A stretch of 23,593 bases of DNA from NCBI GenBank assembly GCA_035502515.1, contig DATJUH010000377.1:1-23593 (forward strand), read 5' to 3'. A program made the position numbers and the translations under genes. This DNA comes from Fen-671 sp035502515 (GTDB taxonomy: Bacteria; Actinomycetota; Acidimicrobiia; Acidimicrobiales; Palsa-688). The notes under the pieces were generated by a model, which did no database searches, was not told where the DNA came from, and was given only the letters and a program-made list of their open reading frames with translations. Positions 6,986 through 14,224 of the stretch are shown here, piece by piece. Each line of letters opens with the position of its first letter. The first letter of the stretch is position 1.

Positions 6986-9311
6986 AGGGTTGGGTTGGGG
7001 AGCGGTAGCCTACGATGGCGACAGCCCCGGCCAGGCTGAGCCCGGCGCCTTCCAGGTCGCGTGCCGGGGTGGCCACCCCGAAAGCGAAGACCCTGCCGCT
7101 GGTGGTCACCGCGTAATAACCCCGGCCGTTGTTCGTGGACGTCACTGACGCCACGGTGACGGCGACCCGTTTGCCCGGAAGGGAGCCGAGAAAACGGGCA
7201 TCGCCATAGGCGAAAATCCCGCCGTCTTTGCCGACCAGGAAATAGCCGCGGCCGTTCGAGCTGGGGACGATCCCGACCACCCTCTGCTTTGAGCGGATAT
7301 TGCCGGCCGACCCGTAAAAATGGGCGTCACCGAAGGAGAAAACAGCGCCATCGCTCCCCACCAGCCAGTACCCGTGCCCGTCCGGCGTGGCGGCAATGCC
7401 GACGATCGGTTGCTTCAGGTGGGACCTGGCCGTGGAACCGTAAAAACGGGCGTTCCCGTAGGCGAAAATGCCGCCGTCGCTCGCCACCAGCCAGTACCCG
7501 CGGCCATTGGGAGTGGCGGCCATGCCCACAACCCGCCTAGCGAGCTGAAGCTTGCTGGCGGACCCGTACCAACTGGCGTCGCCGAAGGCAAGGACACCGC
7601 CGTTACTACCCACCAACCAGTAGCCCCTGTCATCGGGCATTGTCGCCATGCCCGTCACGATGCCTTGCAATGTCGTGCCGGCCGCCGTCCCGTACGCCGT
7701 TGCCTCGCCAAAGGCAGCCACGTCGCCATCCGAATTGGCGACCCAGTAGCCGTTGCTCAGATCGTCATGCTGCTCCTCACTGGGCGGTGCCGCCGGTCCC
7801 GCACCGGCCGAAGTGCCGCTCCCGGCCGGAGTGCCAGCACCCGCCGCGGCCTGGGCCCCTCCTCCGCTCGTCGAAGTCCCTGCGCCCGTGGTACTCGGAG
7901 AGCCCGATGTGCCCGTGGAACTGGACGTACTCGCCGACCCTGGGGGGCCGGAAGAAGATGCCGTGCCGGCAGGAGAGGTGGAGGTGGTTGTCGTCGCCGG
8001 GGCCGCCTGTAAGCCTTTTACGGCGAACCAGTCACTATTCAGGTCCAGATCGGCGGCAAACTCGTTACCGGTCAAGCCGACGGACCCATTGCTGCCGATG
8101 ACCTCGAGCTCCTCGACCCGGCCGCCCATCCGGCCGAGCCCGTTACGCTCCGTGACCACGAGCTGCTGCAGCGCGCCCACCTTGGGAAATGTGGCCTCGA
8201 GCTGGCTCACCGGGATGTCTACAGACCAGGTATGGACCGGGTTAGCCGCGACCGCGTCGCCAAGGTCGGGCACCGCCGGGAAGGCGCCCCCCGCCGTGTA
8301 GCCGCCCGTCGACGCGGAGTACTCGGCCACCGCCACACTGCCCGCCGGGCCACAGGTGCTGCCAGCGTCGCAGTAGAGCACCTGGCCGGCCGTGGCGCTG
8401 ACAGCGGTATCGGCGGTCACCCCGTACTGGTCGGGGAGCCCTTTGTACACCTGGCATTGCGTCGTGTCGCAGATTGAACCCTCCGACGCCACCAGAGCGA
8501 TAGCCACGCTTCGGGCCGCCACCGCCAGCGCCTCGAGCGCCGCCTCTCCGCCCGTGTCGGCCCAAGCCGGCGGCGCTTCCGCGGCCACTACGCCGTCCAC
8601 GTAGTCCTCGAGCGGAACGATGTTGTCCGTCTGGCCACTGGGGTTAGCAGCCAGGTAGCCCTGGTAGACACGGGCACCGGTGCCCGGCAGGCATGCTTCC
8701 AGGTTCGAGCTCGAGAGACCGGCGGCACCGCCACCGCCGCCGCTGGCGCCGGCGATCGTCACCGCAGAAGAAGTGGTGGCCACCACCCGCCAGGGGCCTT
8801 CGCACCCGGGCCCGGACGATATGACCTGTCTCCCGCCCGAACGGGTCACTTCGACGGCGGCGGCCGACACGGAAGCCCCACCCGCCCAGGTGGCGACGAG
8901 CCCGCCCCCGCCGAGGGCCGACGCAACCGCGTCATGGCCATCGAAATCCGTGAGGTGGACAGTGATATAAGGCTCGGGGACCGCCAAATGGCCGAGTTTG
9001 GCCCCCTCGTAATAGTGGGCCAGGATCTGCTGGTAACCCCACCCGTACAACGTGGCGTAACCGTAGGCGCCCCACTGCCCCATCCCGTGACCATGGCCGA
9101 ACCCAAACCCGGTAACCTCGATCGCCGACGCGGCCGAAAGGTTGCCGCCGCCCGCCTTGTCCGGGACCGTCTCGGCACCAACAGGGTGGACGGCAAACGC
9201 TGACGCCATTAGGCACACAACCGCCACCGGCAAGGGGGCCGACAACACACGCCGCCAGTGCCGCGCCCTACAGGCCGGGGGCCTGGCGGCCGGCTCATTG
9301 TCAGGGGTCAC
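6984..9311 (-). CDS. Secreted SpoIID/LytB-domain protein with C-terminal six-fold 42-residue repeat domain
   Basis: I prefer the GTG at 9311 (775 residues) because GGGGAGG lies 10 bases upstream; a GTG at 9356 would add 15 residues. Numbering below uses the longer form (790). Residues about 31-61 are a signal peptide (RARHWRR, hydrophobic core, ending VGA). FGFGHGHGMGQWGA (84-97) and LEDYVDGVVAAEAPPAW (249-265) followed by AVAARS are SpoIID/LytB hallmarks; Glu260 matches the catalytic glutamate of SpoIID lytic transglycosylases, and YSASTGGYT (346-354) matches their Ser/Thr-Gly-Gly motif. A Thr/Ser/Gly/Ala/Pro linker spans about 452-530. Six tandem repeats of exactly 42 residues begin at 536, 578, 620, 662, 704 and 746. 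The likely role is cutting or binding peptidoglycan outside the cell; activity on glycan strands is inferred. SpoIID domains also occur in non-sporulating bacteria, so sporulation is not implied. Confidence 0.88.
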   Translation of the reverse strand: MTPDNEPAARPPACRARHWRRVLSAPLPVAVVCLMASAFAVHPVGAETVPDKAGGGNLSAASAIEVTGFGFGHGHGMGQWGAYGYATLYGWGYQQILAHYYEGAKLGHLAVPEPYITVHLTDFDGHDAVASALGGGGLVATWAGGASVSAAAVEVTRSGGRQVISSGPGCEGPWRVVATTSSAVTIAGASGGGGGAAGLSSSNLEACLPGTGARVYQGYLAANPSGQTDNIVPLEDYVDGVVAAEAPPAWADTGGEAALEALAVAARSVAIALVASEGSICDTTQCQVYKGLPDQYGVTADTAVSATAGQVLYCDAGSTCGPAGSVAVAEYSASTGGYTAGGAFPAVPDLGDAVAANPVHTWSVDIPVSQLEATFPKVGALQQLVVTERNGLGRMGGRVEELEVIGSNGSVGLTGNEFAADLDLNSDWFAVKGLQAAPATTTTSTSPAGTASSSGPPGSASTSSSTGTSGSPSTTGAGTSTSGGGAQAAAGAGTPAGSGTSAGAGPAAPPSEEQHDDLSNGYWVANSDGDVAAFGEATAYGTAAGTTLQGIVTGMATMPDDRGYWLVGSNGGVLAFGDASWYGSASKLQLARRVVGMAATPNGRGYWLVASDGGIFAYGNARFYGSTARSHLKQPIVGIAATPDGHGYWLVGSDGAVFSFGDAHFYGSAGNIRSKQRVVGIVPSSNGRGYFLVGKDGGIFAYGDARFLGSLPGKRVAVTVASVTSTNNGRGYYAVTTSGRVFAFGVATPARDLEGAGLSLAGAVAIVGYRSPTQP
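6987..7751 (-). repeat. Six tandem 42-residue (126-base) repeats, C-terminus of SpoIID-like protein
   Basis: Units start at 7751, 7625, 7499, 7373, 7247 and 7121 (minus strand), each exactly 126 bases apart. Consensus per unit: GYWLVxSDGG, then FAFGDAxFYGS, then a variable basic stretch, then VVGIAATPDGR. First and last units are more degenerate. Four short beta-strand-like segments per unit fit a propeller blade. Confidence 0.92.
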
Positions 9312-9404
9312 CTTGTTGAGGCCTCCCCGAGCGAGGGGCCACCGTCTATTGTCCACATTGGTCCCGAAACAGGTTGCAGCCCCGGTCCCCGCCCAGTCGC
9401 CCTA

Positions 9405-9434
9405 ATAGTAATTAGTCGGCAGGGCTGGGCACAA
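9405..9434 (-). promoter_or_regulatory. Candidate promoter of the SpoIID-like gene
   Basis: On the minus strand TTGTGC (9434-9429) and TACTAT (9410-9405) are separated by 18 bases, in an AT-rich island unusual for this GC-rich window. The start codon is 49-94 bases downstream, depending on start choice. The nearby seven-T run (9445-9439, minus strand) could instead end the upstream protease transcript, though I see only a weak stem before it. Confidence 0.35.
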
Positions 9435-9555
9435 AATTAAAAAAAGACCTTAGCCCGACAGGCCGCCGACACCGGGGATTTCCGGCGGCGCAGACCAACA
9501 CCATGGTTGTCGGGACGACTTCACGAGAGTGGCGGGTTGGGCGGAGATGAGACCC

Positions 9556-11649
9556 TCAGCTCACGATGGCCACGACCGACACCGACGAGAGCTTGCCGCT
9601 GCCGGAGACCTCGTACGGTGCCGACCCGAACGAAAAGACCTGGCCACCAGCCTCAGCCAGCCAATAGCCGAGGCCGAAGGGGCTGACGGCAATGCCCACG
9701 ACGGGCCGGGCCAGAGGCTTGCCCGCTTCCGATCCGTAAAAGGTGGCGTCGCCGAAGGCGAAGACGCCGCCGTCCTTCGATACCAGCCAATAGCCCTTAC
9801 CGTCGGGCGTGGCGGCCATGCCGGTAACGGGGTGGGCGAAACGGATGGCTGTGGACGGCCCGTAAAAGTGGGCGTCCCCGAAGGCAAAAACGTGGCCGTT
9901 GCTGGCCGCCAGCCAGTAACCCTTGCCGTCGGGCGTGGCGGCCATAGCCACGATGGGGCTGGTCTTGTTCAAGTTGGTGGCCGAACCGTAGAAATGGGCG
10001 CCGCCGTAAGCAAAAACCCCTCCGTCTTTTGCGACCAGCCAGTAACCCTTGCCGTCGGGCGTGGAGGCCATGGCCACAATCGGGTACATGAGGTGCATAT
10101 TCGCCGCTGACCCGTAAAAGTGGGCATCCCCGAAAGAAAAAACGCTGCCATTACCGGCGGCCAGCCAGTAACCGAGCCCGTCCGGTTTCTCCGCCGCCCC
10201 GACGATGGGCTGGACCAGGTGTTGGCCCGCCTCCGAACCCCGGGGTACGGCGACGCCGGAGCTGTACACCCCACCAGCCGAAGAGACGAGCTGGTACCCG
10301 TCGAGCGACTCCGGGAGCGCTCGGGTGGCAGCCGCTTTCACGGCTGCGCCCACGTTGAGCAGGCCGCCGTCGATCGCAGCACTGCCCGACGCCAGCGGGG
10401 CCGCGGTCTGGCGCAGCAACGTGGTCACTTGAGGCCCGGACAGGGTGGGGTCAGCCGCCATCACGAGGGCGGCCGCCGCCGAGACGTGGGGTGCGGCCAT
10501 GGACGTGCCGCTCTCTTCGGCGTAGTTGCCGTCGTACCAGGTCGAGAGCACGTTCACCCCGGGAGCGGCGATATTGGCGGCGTCCCCGTACTCCGAGAAA
10601 TCGAGGTAAGGGCCGCCATTCACGGGGTCAACGGAACCCTGGTCGGTACTGGCCGCCACCGAGAGCACGCCCGGGTAATCGGCCGGGTAAATCGGGTCCT
10701 GGGAATCGTAATTGCCGGCGGCGGCCACGACCACTACCCCGTGGGCAATGGCGTACTCGACCGCCGCCTCTTCGTCCTGGTTGGGGCCGCAATCAGATGG
10801 GTCGACATCGCAAGGTTCCGACTCGAGAGACAAATTGATCACTTTGGCCCCAGCCGAGACGGCATCGTAAATTCCCGTGGCCTCGTCCATGCTGTTGCCG
10901 CTGCCCGTGTCGTCGAGCACCTTTATATCTATGACTTTGGTGTTCCACCCGAGACCGGCGATACCGATGCCGTCATTGGTGGCGGCCGCGATTATGCCGG
11001 TGACGAAGGTGCCGTGGCCGTTCTTGTCGTAAGGCGAGGCACATAACGGGCGGTCATCGGCGCAGACGTCCGGCCCGATTATCACCTTGCCCTTGAGCTG
11101 AGACTGGTTGGGGTCGACACCGGTATCGAGCACCGCCACGAGGTCGTTGGCGCTGCCGGTGGTGATACCCCAGGCGGTGGCGGCGTGGACGGCCCAGAGG
11201 TCGGTCTGGCCGTTGGGGTGGACTATCGTCGCCCCCGACCCGGCGAAGGGGTTCTCCACCGTGACCGGCTTCGTCGGGCCGCAGGTCTGGTTGTAGCAGG
11301 GGTTGTTGGGGACCAGGTCGGCGGCGCGGACCGGCTGCACCGGAGATACGTAGTTGACCCCGCGTTGGCCCGAGAGCTCCCTTTCGACGCCGGCGGCCTC
11401 GGCATCGGGCAGGTCGGTCGACCAGCGTTGCCCGGGCAAGGTCTGGGGTACGGAGCCGGGCAGGCTACCGAGGAGCGAGGCGGGATCCCCGAGGGCGGAC
11501 TGGCCCAGCTGGACCACGATGCGTTCGGTGGCCACGGTGTACGGTGTGGCTCCCGCCGGGGCCGGGGAAGCGAAGACGGCCACACCCGCCAGCAAGGTCG
11601 TCCCCACCAGCCCGTAGCGGGGCGCCCCCCGGCTCAGGACCTTCGGCAA
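9556..11649 (-). CDS. Secreted subtilisin-family (S8) serine protease with C-terminal six-fold 42-residue repeat domain
   Basis: The 697-residue protein starts at TTG 11649, preceded by AAAGGTGG (11661-11654). Residues 1-35 are a signal peptide ending at AGA. Residues about 38-108 resemble an inhibitor I9-type propeptide. The catalytic domain (about 150-440) has the complete triad: Asp175 in VAVLDTGVD, His212 in NGHGTFVTG, and Ser383 in GTSMAAPH; Asn313 in AAGN supplies the oxyanion hole. Six 42-residue repeats then start at 451, 493, 535, 577, 619 and 661 and run to the C-terminus, matching those of the neighbouring SpoIID-like protein. It should act as an exported endopeptidase; substrates could be envelope proteins or nutrients, which the sequence cannot decide. 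Spacing to the upstream same-strand gene is 70 bases with a strong hairpin between. Confidence 0.93.
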   Translation of the reverse strand: MPKVLSRGAPRYGLVGTTLLAGVAVFASPAPAGATPYTVATERIVVQLGQSALGDPASLLGSLPGSVPQTLPGQRWSTDLPDAEAAGVERELSGQRGVNYVSPVQPVRAADLVPNNPCYNQTCGPTKPVTVENPFAGSGATIVHPNGQTDLWAVHAATAWGITTGSANDLVAVLDTGVDPNQSQLKGKVIIGPDVCADDRPLCASPYDKNGHGTFVTGIIAAATNDGIGIAGLGWNTKVIDIKVLDDTGSGNSMDEATGIYDAVSAGAKVINLSLESEPCDVDPSDCGPNQDEEAAVEYAIAHGVVVVAAAGNYDSQDPIYPADYPGVLSVAASTDQGSVDPVNGGPYLDFSEYGDAANIAAPGVNVLSTWYDGNYAEESGTSMAAPHVSAAAALVMAADPTLSGPQVTTLLRQTAAPLASGSAAIDGGLLNVGAAVKAAATRALPESLDGYQLVSSAGGVYSSGVAVPRGSEAGQHLVQPIVGAAEKPDGLGYWLAAGNGSVFSFGDAHFYGSAANMHLMYPIVAMASTPDGKGYWLVAKDGGVFAYGGAHFYGSATNLNKTSPIVAMAATPDGKGYWLAASNGHVFAFGDAHFYGPSTAIRFAHPVTGMAATPDGKGYWLVSKDGGVFAFGDATFYGSEAGKPLARPVVGIAVSPFGLGYWLAEAGGQVFSFGSAPYEVSGSGKLSSVSVVAIVS
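9559..10299 (-). repeat. Six tandem 42-residue (126-base) repeats, C-terminus of the S8 protease
   Basis: Units begin at 10299, 10173, 10047, 9921, 9795 and 9669 (minus strand). The middle units are highly alike in protein (GYWLVAKDGG, FAFGDAHFYG, MAATPDGK) and in DNA: 36-base blocks starting at 9784, 9910 and 10036 on the plus strand are nearly identical, the last two differing at one base. Confidence 0.93.
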
Positions 11650-11667
11650 TAGACCACCTTTCGCCGG

Positions 11668-11695
11668 GCTGCCCGCGACAACCGCGCCCGGCAGC
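11668..11695 (-). promoter_or_regulatory. Stem-loop directly before the protease ribosome binding site
   Basis: GCTGCC (11668-11673) pairs with GGCAGC (11690-11695); inside, CGCG pairs with CGCG around an ACAAC loop, with a 3-base bulge. It lies between the stop of the upstream gene and AAAGGTGG of the protease gene. There is no T run, so it could be a weak terminator, an RNA processing site or a translation control element. Confidence 0.35.
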
Positions 11696-11719
11696 CAAAG
11701 CGGAGCTTGGCCAGTCTGC

Positions 11720-12394
11720 CTACTTTCGGGACCAAGGTGCAGCGCGTCCCCAAGCCCGCCGCACCCTGGTGCGCGCCCTGTCTGTCAGTGTCGTAGTGGG
11801 CGTCTGGACCACCGTGAGGCCGGTGCCGGCCCCCGGTTTGTAAAGGCCGGCAGTGCTGAGCTCCACGCCCTCCGGGAACCTCGGGTAGGGCTCGACGGGC
11901 TCGACGGCCACGGCCCCGGGCTTCAGCCCGTACTGCTTTACGAGCGAGGCTGCTTCCTGGGGCGTAGCCACGACGAAGCGGTCGACCGCCGCGGCCATGA
12001 TCTTGAAGCAGGCGGGAAGGACCTCGGGATCTTCACCCACCAGCAACGTCGCCCTGCGGAAGCGCCGCATGGCCGCGGCCAGCCCGAGCGCAGTAGTGAT
12101 CTGCTGCGATGGCTGGGGGTCGGAAAATGGCACCCCCCTTTGCAAACCGAGTACCACCTCGGGCGGCCCGCCGAAGTACTGACGCACGTGGTCCAGGCGC
12201 CACCCGGCCAGCGGCCCGGTGACGGGCACAGCTATTTCGGCCGCTCCCGTGCGGTACGAGACAACGCGTACCTCCGCCCCCGAGTCCCACGCCCTTCGTA
12301 CCGCGGCCAGGGTGGCGGCGGTGGCCGGCCCCGGGAGTGGCGGATAACTACCTATTACGACGACATCGCATACCGCGCCGCCACGATCAGGCAT
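11720..12394 (-). CDS. GT-B N-terminal-domain-like protein (partial glycosyltransferase fold)
   Basis: From ATG 12394 the protein has 224 residues; a GTG at 12409 would add MPDRS. It begins VVVIGSYPPLPGPATAATLA, which resembles the N-terminal 'SYPP.pGG' loop of family 4 glycosyltransferases, continues with EVRVVSY, and ends its globular part with DRFVVATPQEAASLVKQYG, the usual last strand-helix of a GT-B N-domain. The C-terminal nucleotide-sugar domain with its E-x7-E motif is absent; instead a short Thr/Arg-rich tail follows. So it is either a degenerate or half-size enzyme, or a non-catalytic partner. It is divergent from the GT4 gene at 12482 and in the same glycan cluster. I do not recognise a specific function. 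Confidence 0.75.
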   Translation of the reverse strand: MPDRGGAVCDVVVIGSYPPLPGPATAATLAAVRRAWDSGAEVRVVSYRTGAAEIAVPVTGPLAGWRLDHVRQYFGGPPEVVLGLQRGVPFSDPQPSQQITTALGLAAAMRRFRRATLLVGEDPEVLPACFKIMAAAVDRFVVATPQEAASLVKQYGLKPGAVAVEPVEPYPRFPEGVELSTAGLYKPGAGTGLTVVQTPTTTLTDRARTRVRRAWGRAAPWSRK

Positions 12395-12428
12395 GCTGCG
12401 ATCAGGCACCTTGCGAACTTATCAGGCA
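12386..12428. repeat. Three direct repeats ATCAGGCA at the divergent glycosyltransferase promoter
   Basis: ATCAGGCA is present at 12386-12393, 12401-12408 and 12421-12428, at the start of the minus-strand gene and in the 70-90-base gap before the plus-strand GT4 gene. It may be a regulator site or simple microduplication; it also makes the first codons of the minus-strand gene doubtful. Confidence 0.4.
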
Positions 12429-12481
12429 GGCGACGAAGGTATCAGCCCGGGGGTTGCCCACCGGTAGGCTCTGAGGCCGTG

Positions 12482-14212
12482 GTGCGGACGAATTTGGCCG
12501 GGGCGGGCACAGCTGCTCGTGGGGGCGTCATTTTCGACCTGGTGGCGGCCCAAAGCCCCAGCTACAGGGGCCGGGGCATAGCTAGGTTCAGCGTCGACCT
12601 GGTCCGGGCGATAGTGAGAGACCATCCGGACATCGTCAGCTCGATCGTGCTGCACCCCGAACTGGAGCCGCCCGAGGGCATCGACGACCTGGCCGACTGG
12701 CTGACGACGAGGCCCGATTGGGCGTCGGCGTCGGTGGTGCACTTGAGCTCGGCGTTCGAGCCCGAAGTGCCGGTGCGGGTCTACTGGCCTCGCGAAGCCA
12801 CTGCTCACCGGCTCCTCATGTCTGTCACTCTGTACGACCTCATCCCCGATGTTTTCCCCGGTTGGTACCTCGAGGATCCCGGCCTGCGCCGGCGGTGGCG
12901 CTGTTGCCGCGAGGTGGTCCGCACCGCAGACGCGGTACTGACGCCGTCGGAGTCGGCCAAGGCTGACGCCATCGGGTTGCTCGGAGTGCCCGAGAACCGG
13001 GTCTCAGTCATCGGCAGCGGGACAGCGGCGGCCTTCCGCCCGGCCGAGTCCCGCCGGGGCGCCTTTCAGGTCGCCCGGCGAGGAGTGGAAGGCCTCGAAG
13101 AGGGGTTCGTCGTCTACAACGGCGCATTCAACCCGCGCAAGGCCGTCGACAACCTCCTCGAGGGCTACGCCTCCCTGGCCGCGGACCTGGTCCAGCGCCA
13201 CCAGCTGGTGATCGTCTGCGACGCCCCGCCCCTGACCCGCAACCACTACCTGGTGATGGCCAAGCGGCTCGGCGTCGAGGACAGGCTCCTCATCCCCGGT
13301 TACGTGCCCGAAGACGTGCTGGTAAGCCTCTACCAATGCGCGGACCTGGCCATTTTCCCGTCCCTTTATGAGGGCTACGGCTTGCCCGTCGTCGAAGCGA
13401 TGGCTTGTGGCGCCCCGACGATGGCGGGCGACAACTCGTCGTTGCAGGAACTCCTCCCCCGGGACGCTCGCTTCCAGCCGGCCGACCCCGGGGCCATAGC
13501 GGAAGCCATTACCAGAGGCCTGACCGACAGGGCGTTCCGGGACCGGTTGCTGGTCCTGGCCGGCCAGCCCACCCCCACCTGGGACACGGTGGCGGAAAAG
13601 GCGGCCGTCGTGTTCGAAGGCCTCCTGCGCAAGTCCGGCCGTTACCGCCCGGGCTGGCGGCGCCGGCCCCAGCTGGCGGTGGTCGGCTTGCCCGGCGCCC
13701 TCTCCGAGGCCCTCTCTGTCTTCGCCAATGTGGACCGGTATGCGTCGGCTGACAACGGTGGCCGTGAGACCGGTGGCCATGAGACCGGCGCCCCAGAGGC
13801 GGGGGCGGGCGCAGACCCGTTGCCGGGCGAGCGTGCTGACCACGACGAGGAGGACAGTGAACCCCGGCCGTCCCGGGCCAGCGCAAACGGGGCGTTGCCG
13901 TTGACGGCACTGGGCAAGGTCGACCCCTGGCGAGGCGGCTATGACGCCATCATCAGCTGGGCGTCAGGAGCCGGCGGTGAAGACGCCGCCGTGGTGGAAA
14001 AGCTGGCCGCCGACTGGCCCGGCCGGGTCATCGCCTTGCTGGACGAGGAGCTCGGGGACGCGGAGGCCGCCACTTTTTCCACCCCCGGGGCCATGACCAT
14101 GCGGGTCCCCGTCGACGCTGCGCAGTTGGAGGTGACCGCCCGCCGGGTGGCCGAGGCGGCCCTGGGCCGAGCCCGGGCCGGCTCTCTGGACTTTGGCCCG
14201 CTCAGCTTGTAG
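12482..14212 (+). CDS. Family 4 glycosyltransferase with long C-terminal extension
   Basis: I place the start at GTG 12482 (576 residues), with GAGG five bases upstream; GTG 12479 is adjacent and equally possible. Residues about 15-390 form a GT-B enzyme: GVIFDLVAAQSPSYRGRG at the N-terminus, VTLYDLIPDVFP (115-126), VLTPSESAK (152-160), VYNGAFNPRK (211-220), and EGYGLPVVE (297-305), which holds the E-x7-E motif binding the nucleotide sugar. It most resembles the mannosyl/rhamnosyl-type GT4 enzymes of polysaccharide loci, transferring a sugar from a nucleotide donor to a lipid-linked or glycan acceptor in the cytoplasm. About 180 further residues follow: an acidic, Gly/Glu-rich linker with a GGRETGGHETG repeat (about 420-470), then a small alpha/beta-looking region containing YDAIISWASG. 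Only 12 bases separate it from the next gene, so they probably form an operon. Confidence 0.88.
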   Translation: MRTNLAGAGTAARGGVIFDLVAAQSPSYRGRGIARFSVDLVRAIVRDHPDIVSSIVLHPELEPPEGIDDLADWLTTRPDWASASVVHLSSAFEPEVPVRVYWPREATAHRLLMSVTLYDLIPDVFPGWYLEDPGLRRRWRCCREVVRTADAVLTPSESAKADAIGLLGVPENRVSVIGSGTAAAFRPAESRRGAFQVARRGVEGLEEGFVVYNGAFNPRKAVDNLLEGYASLAADLVQRHQLVIVCDAPPLTRNHYLVMAKRLGVEDRLLIPGYVPEDVLVSLYQCADLAIFPSLYEGYGLPVVEAMACGAPTMAGDNSSLQELLPRDARFQPADPGAIAEAITRGLTDRAFRDRLLVLAGQPTPTWDTVAEKAAVVFEGLLRKSGRYRPGWRRRPQLAVVGLPGALSEALSVFANVDRYASADNGGRETGGHETGAPEAGAGADPLPGERADHDEEDSEPRPSRASANGALPLTALGKVDPWRGGYDAIISWASGAGGEDAAVVEKLAADWPGRVIALLDEELGDAEAATFSTPGAMTMRVPVDAAQLEVTARRVAEAALGRARAGSLDFGPLSL

Positions 14213-14224
14213 AGCCTCTTTGAT

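Noticed and set aside
6987..10299. Regularly spaced repeats considered as a CRISPR array
   Set aside because: The 126-base period is an exact multiple of three, lies in frame inside two protein genes, and the units are similar along most of their length rather than repeat plus unrelated spacer.
11544..11843. Possible plus-strand small gene over the protease start and hairpin region
   Set aside because: It overlaps the signal peptide of the protease and the end of the upstream gene on the other strand, with no ribosome binding site or recognisable domain.
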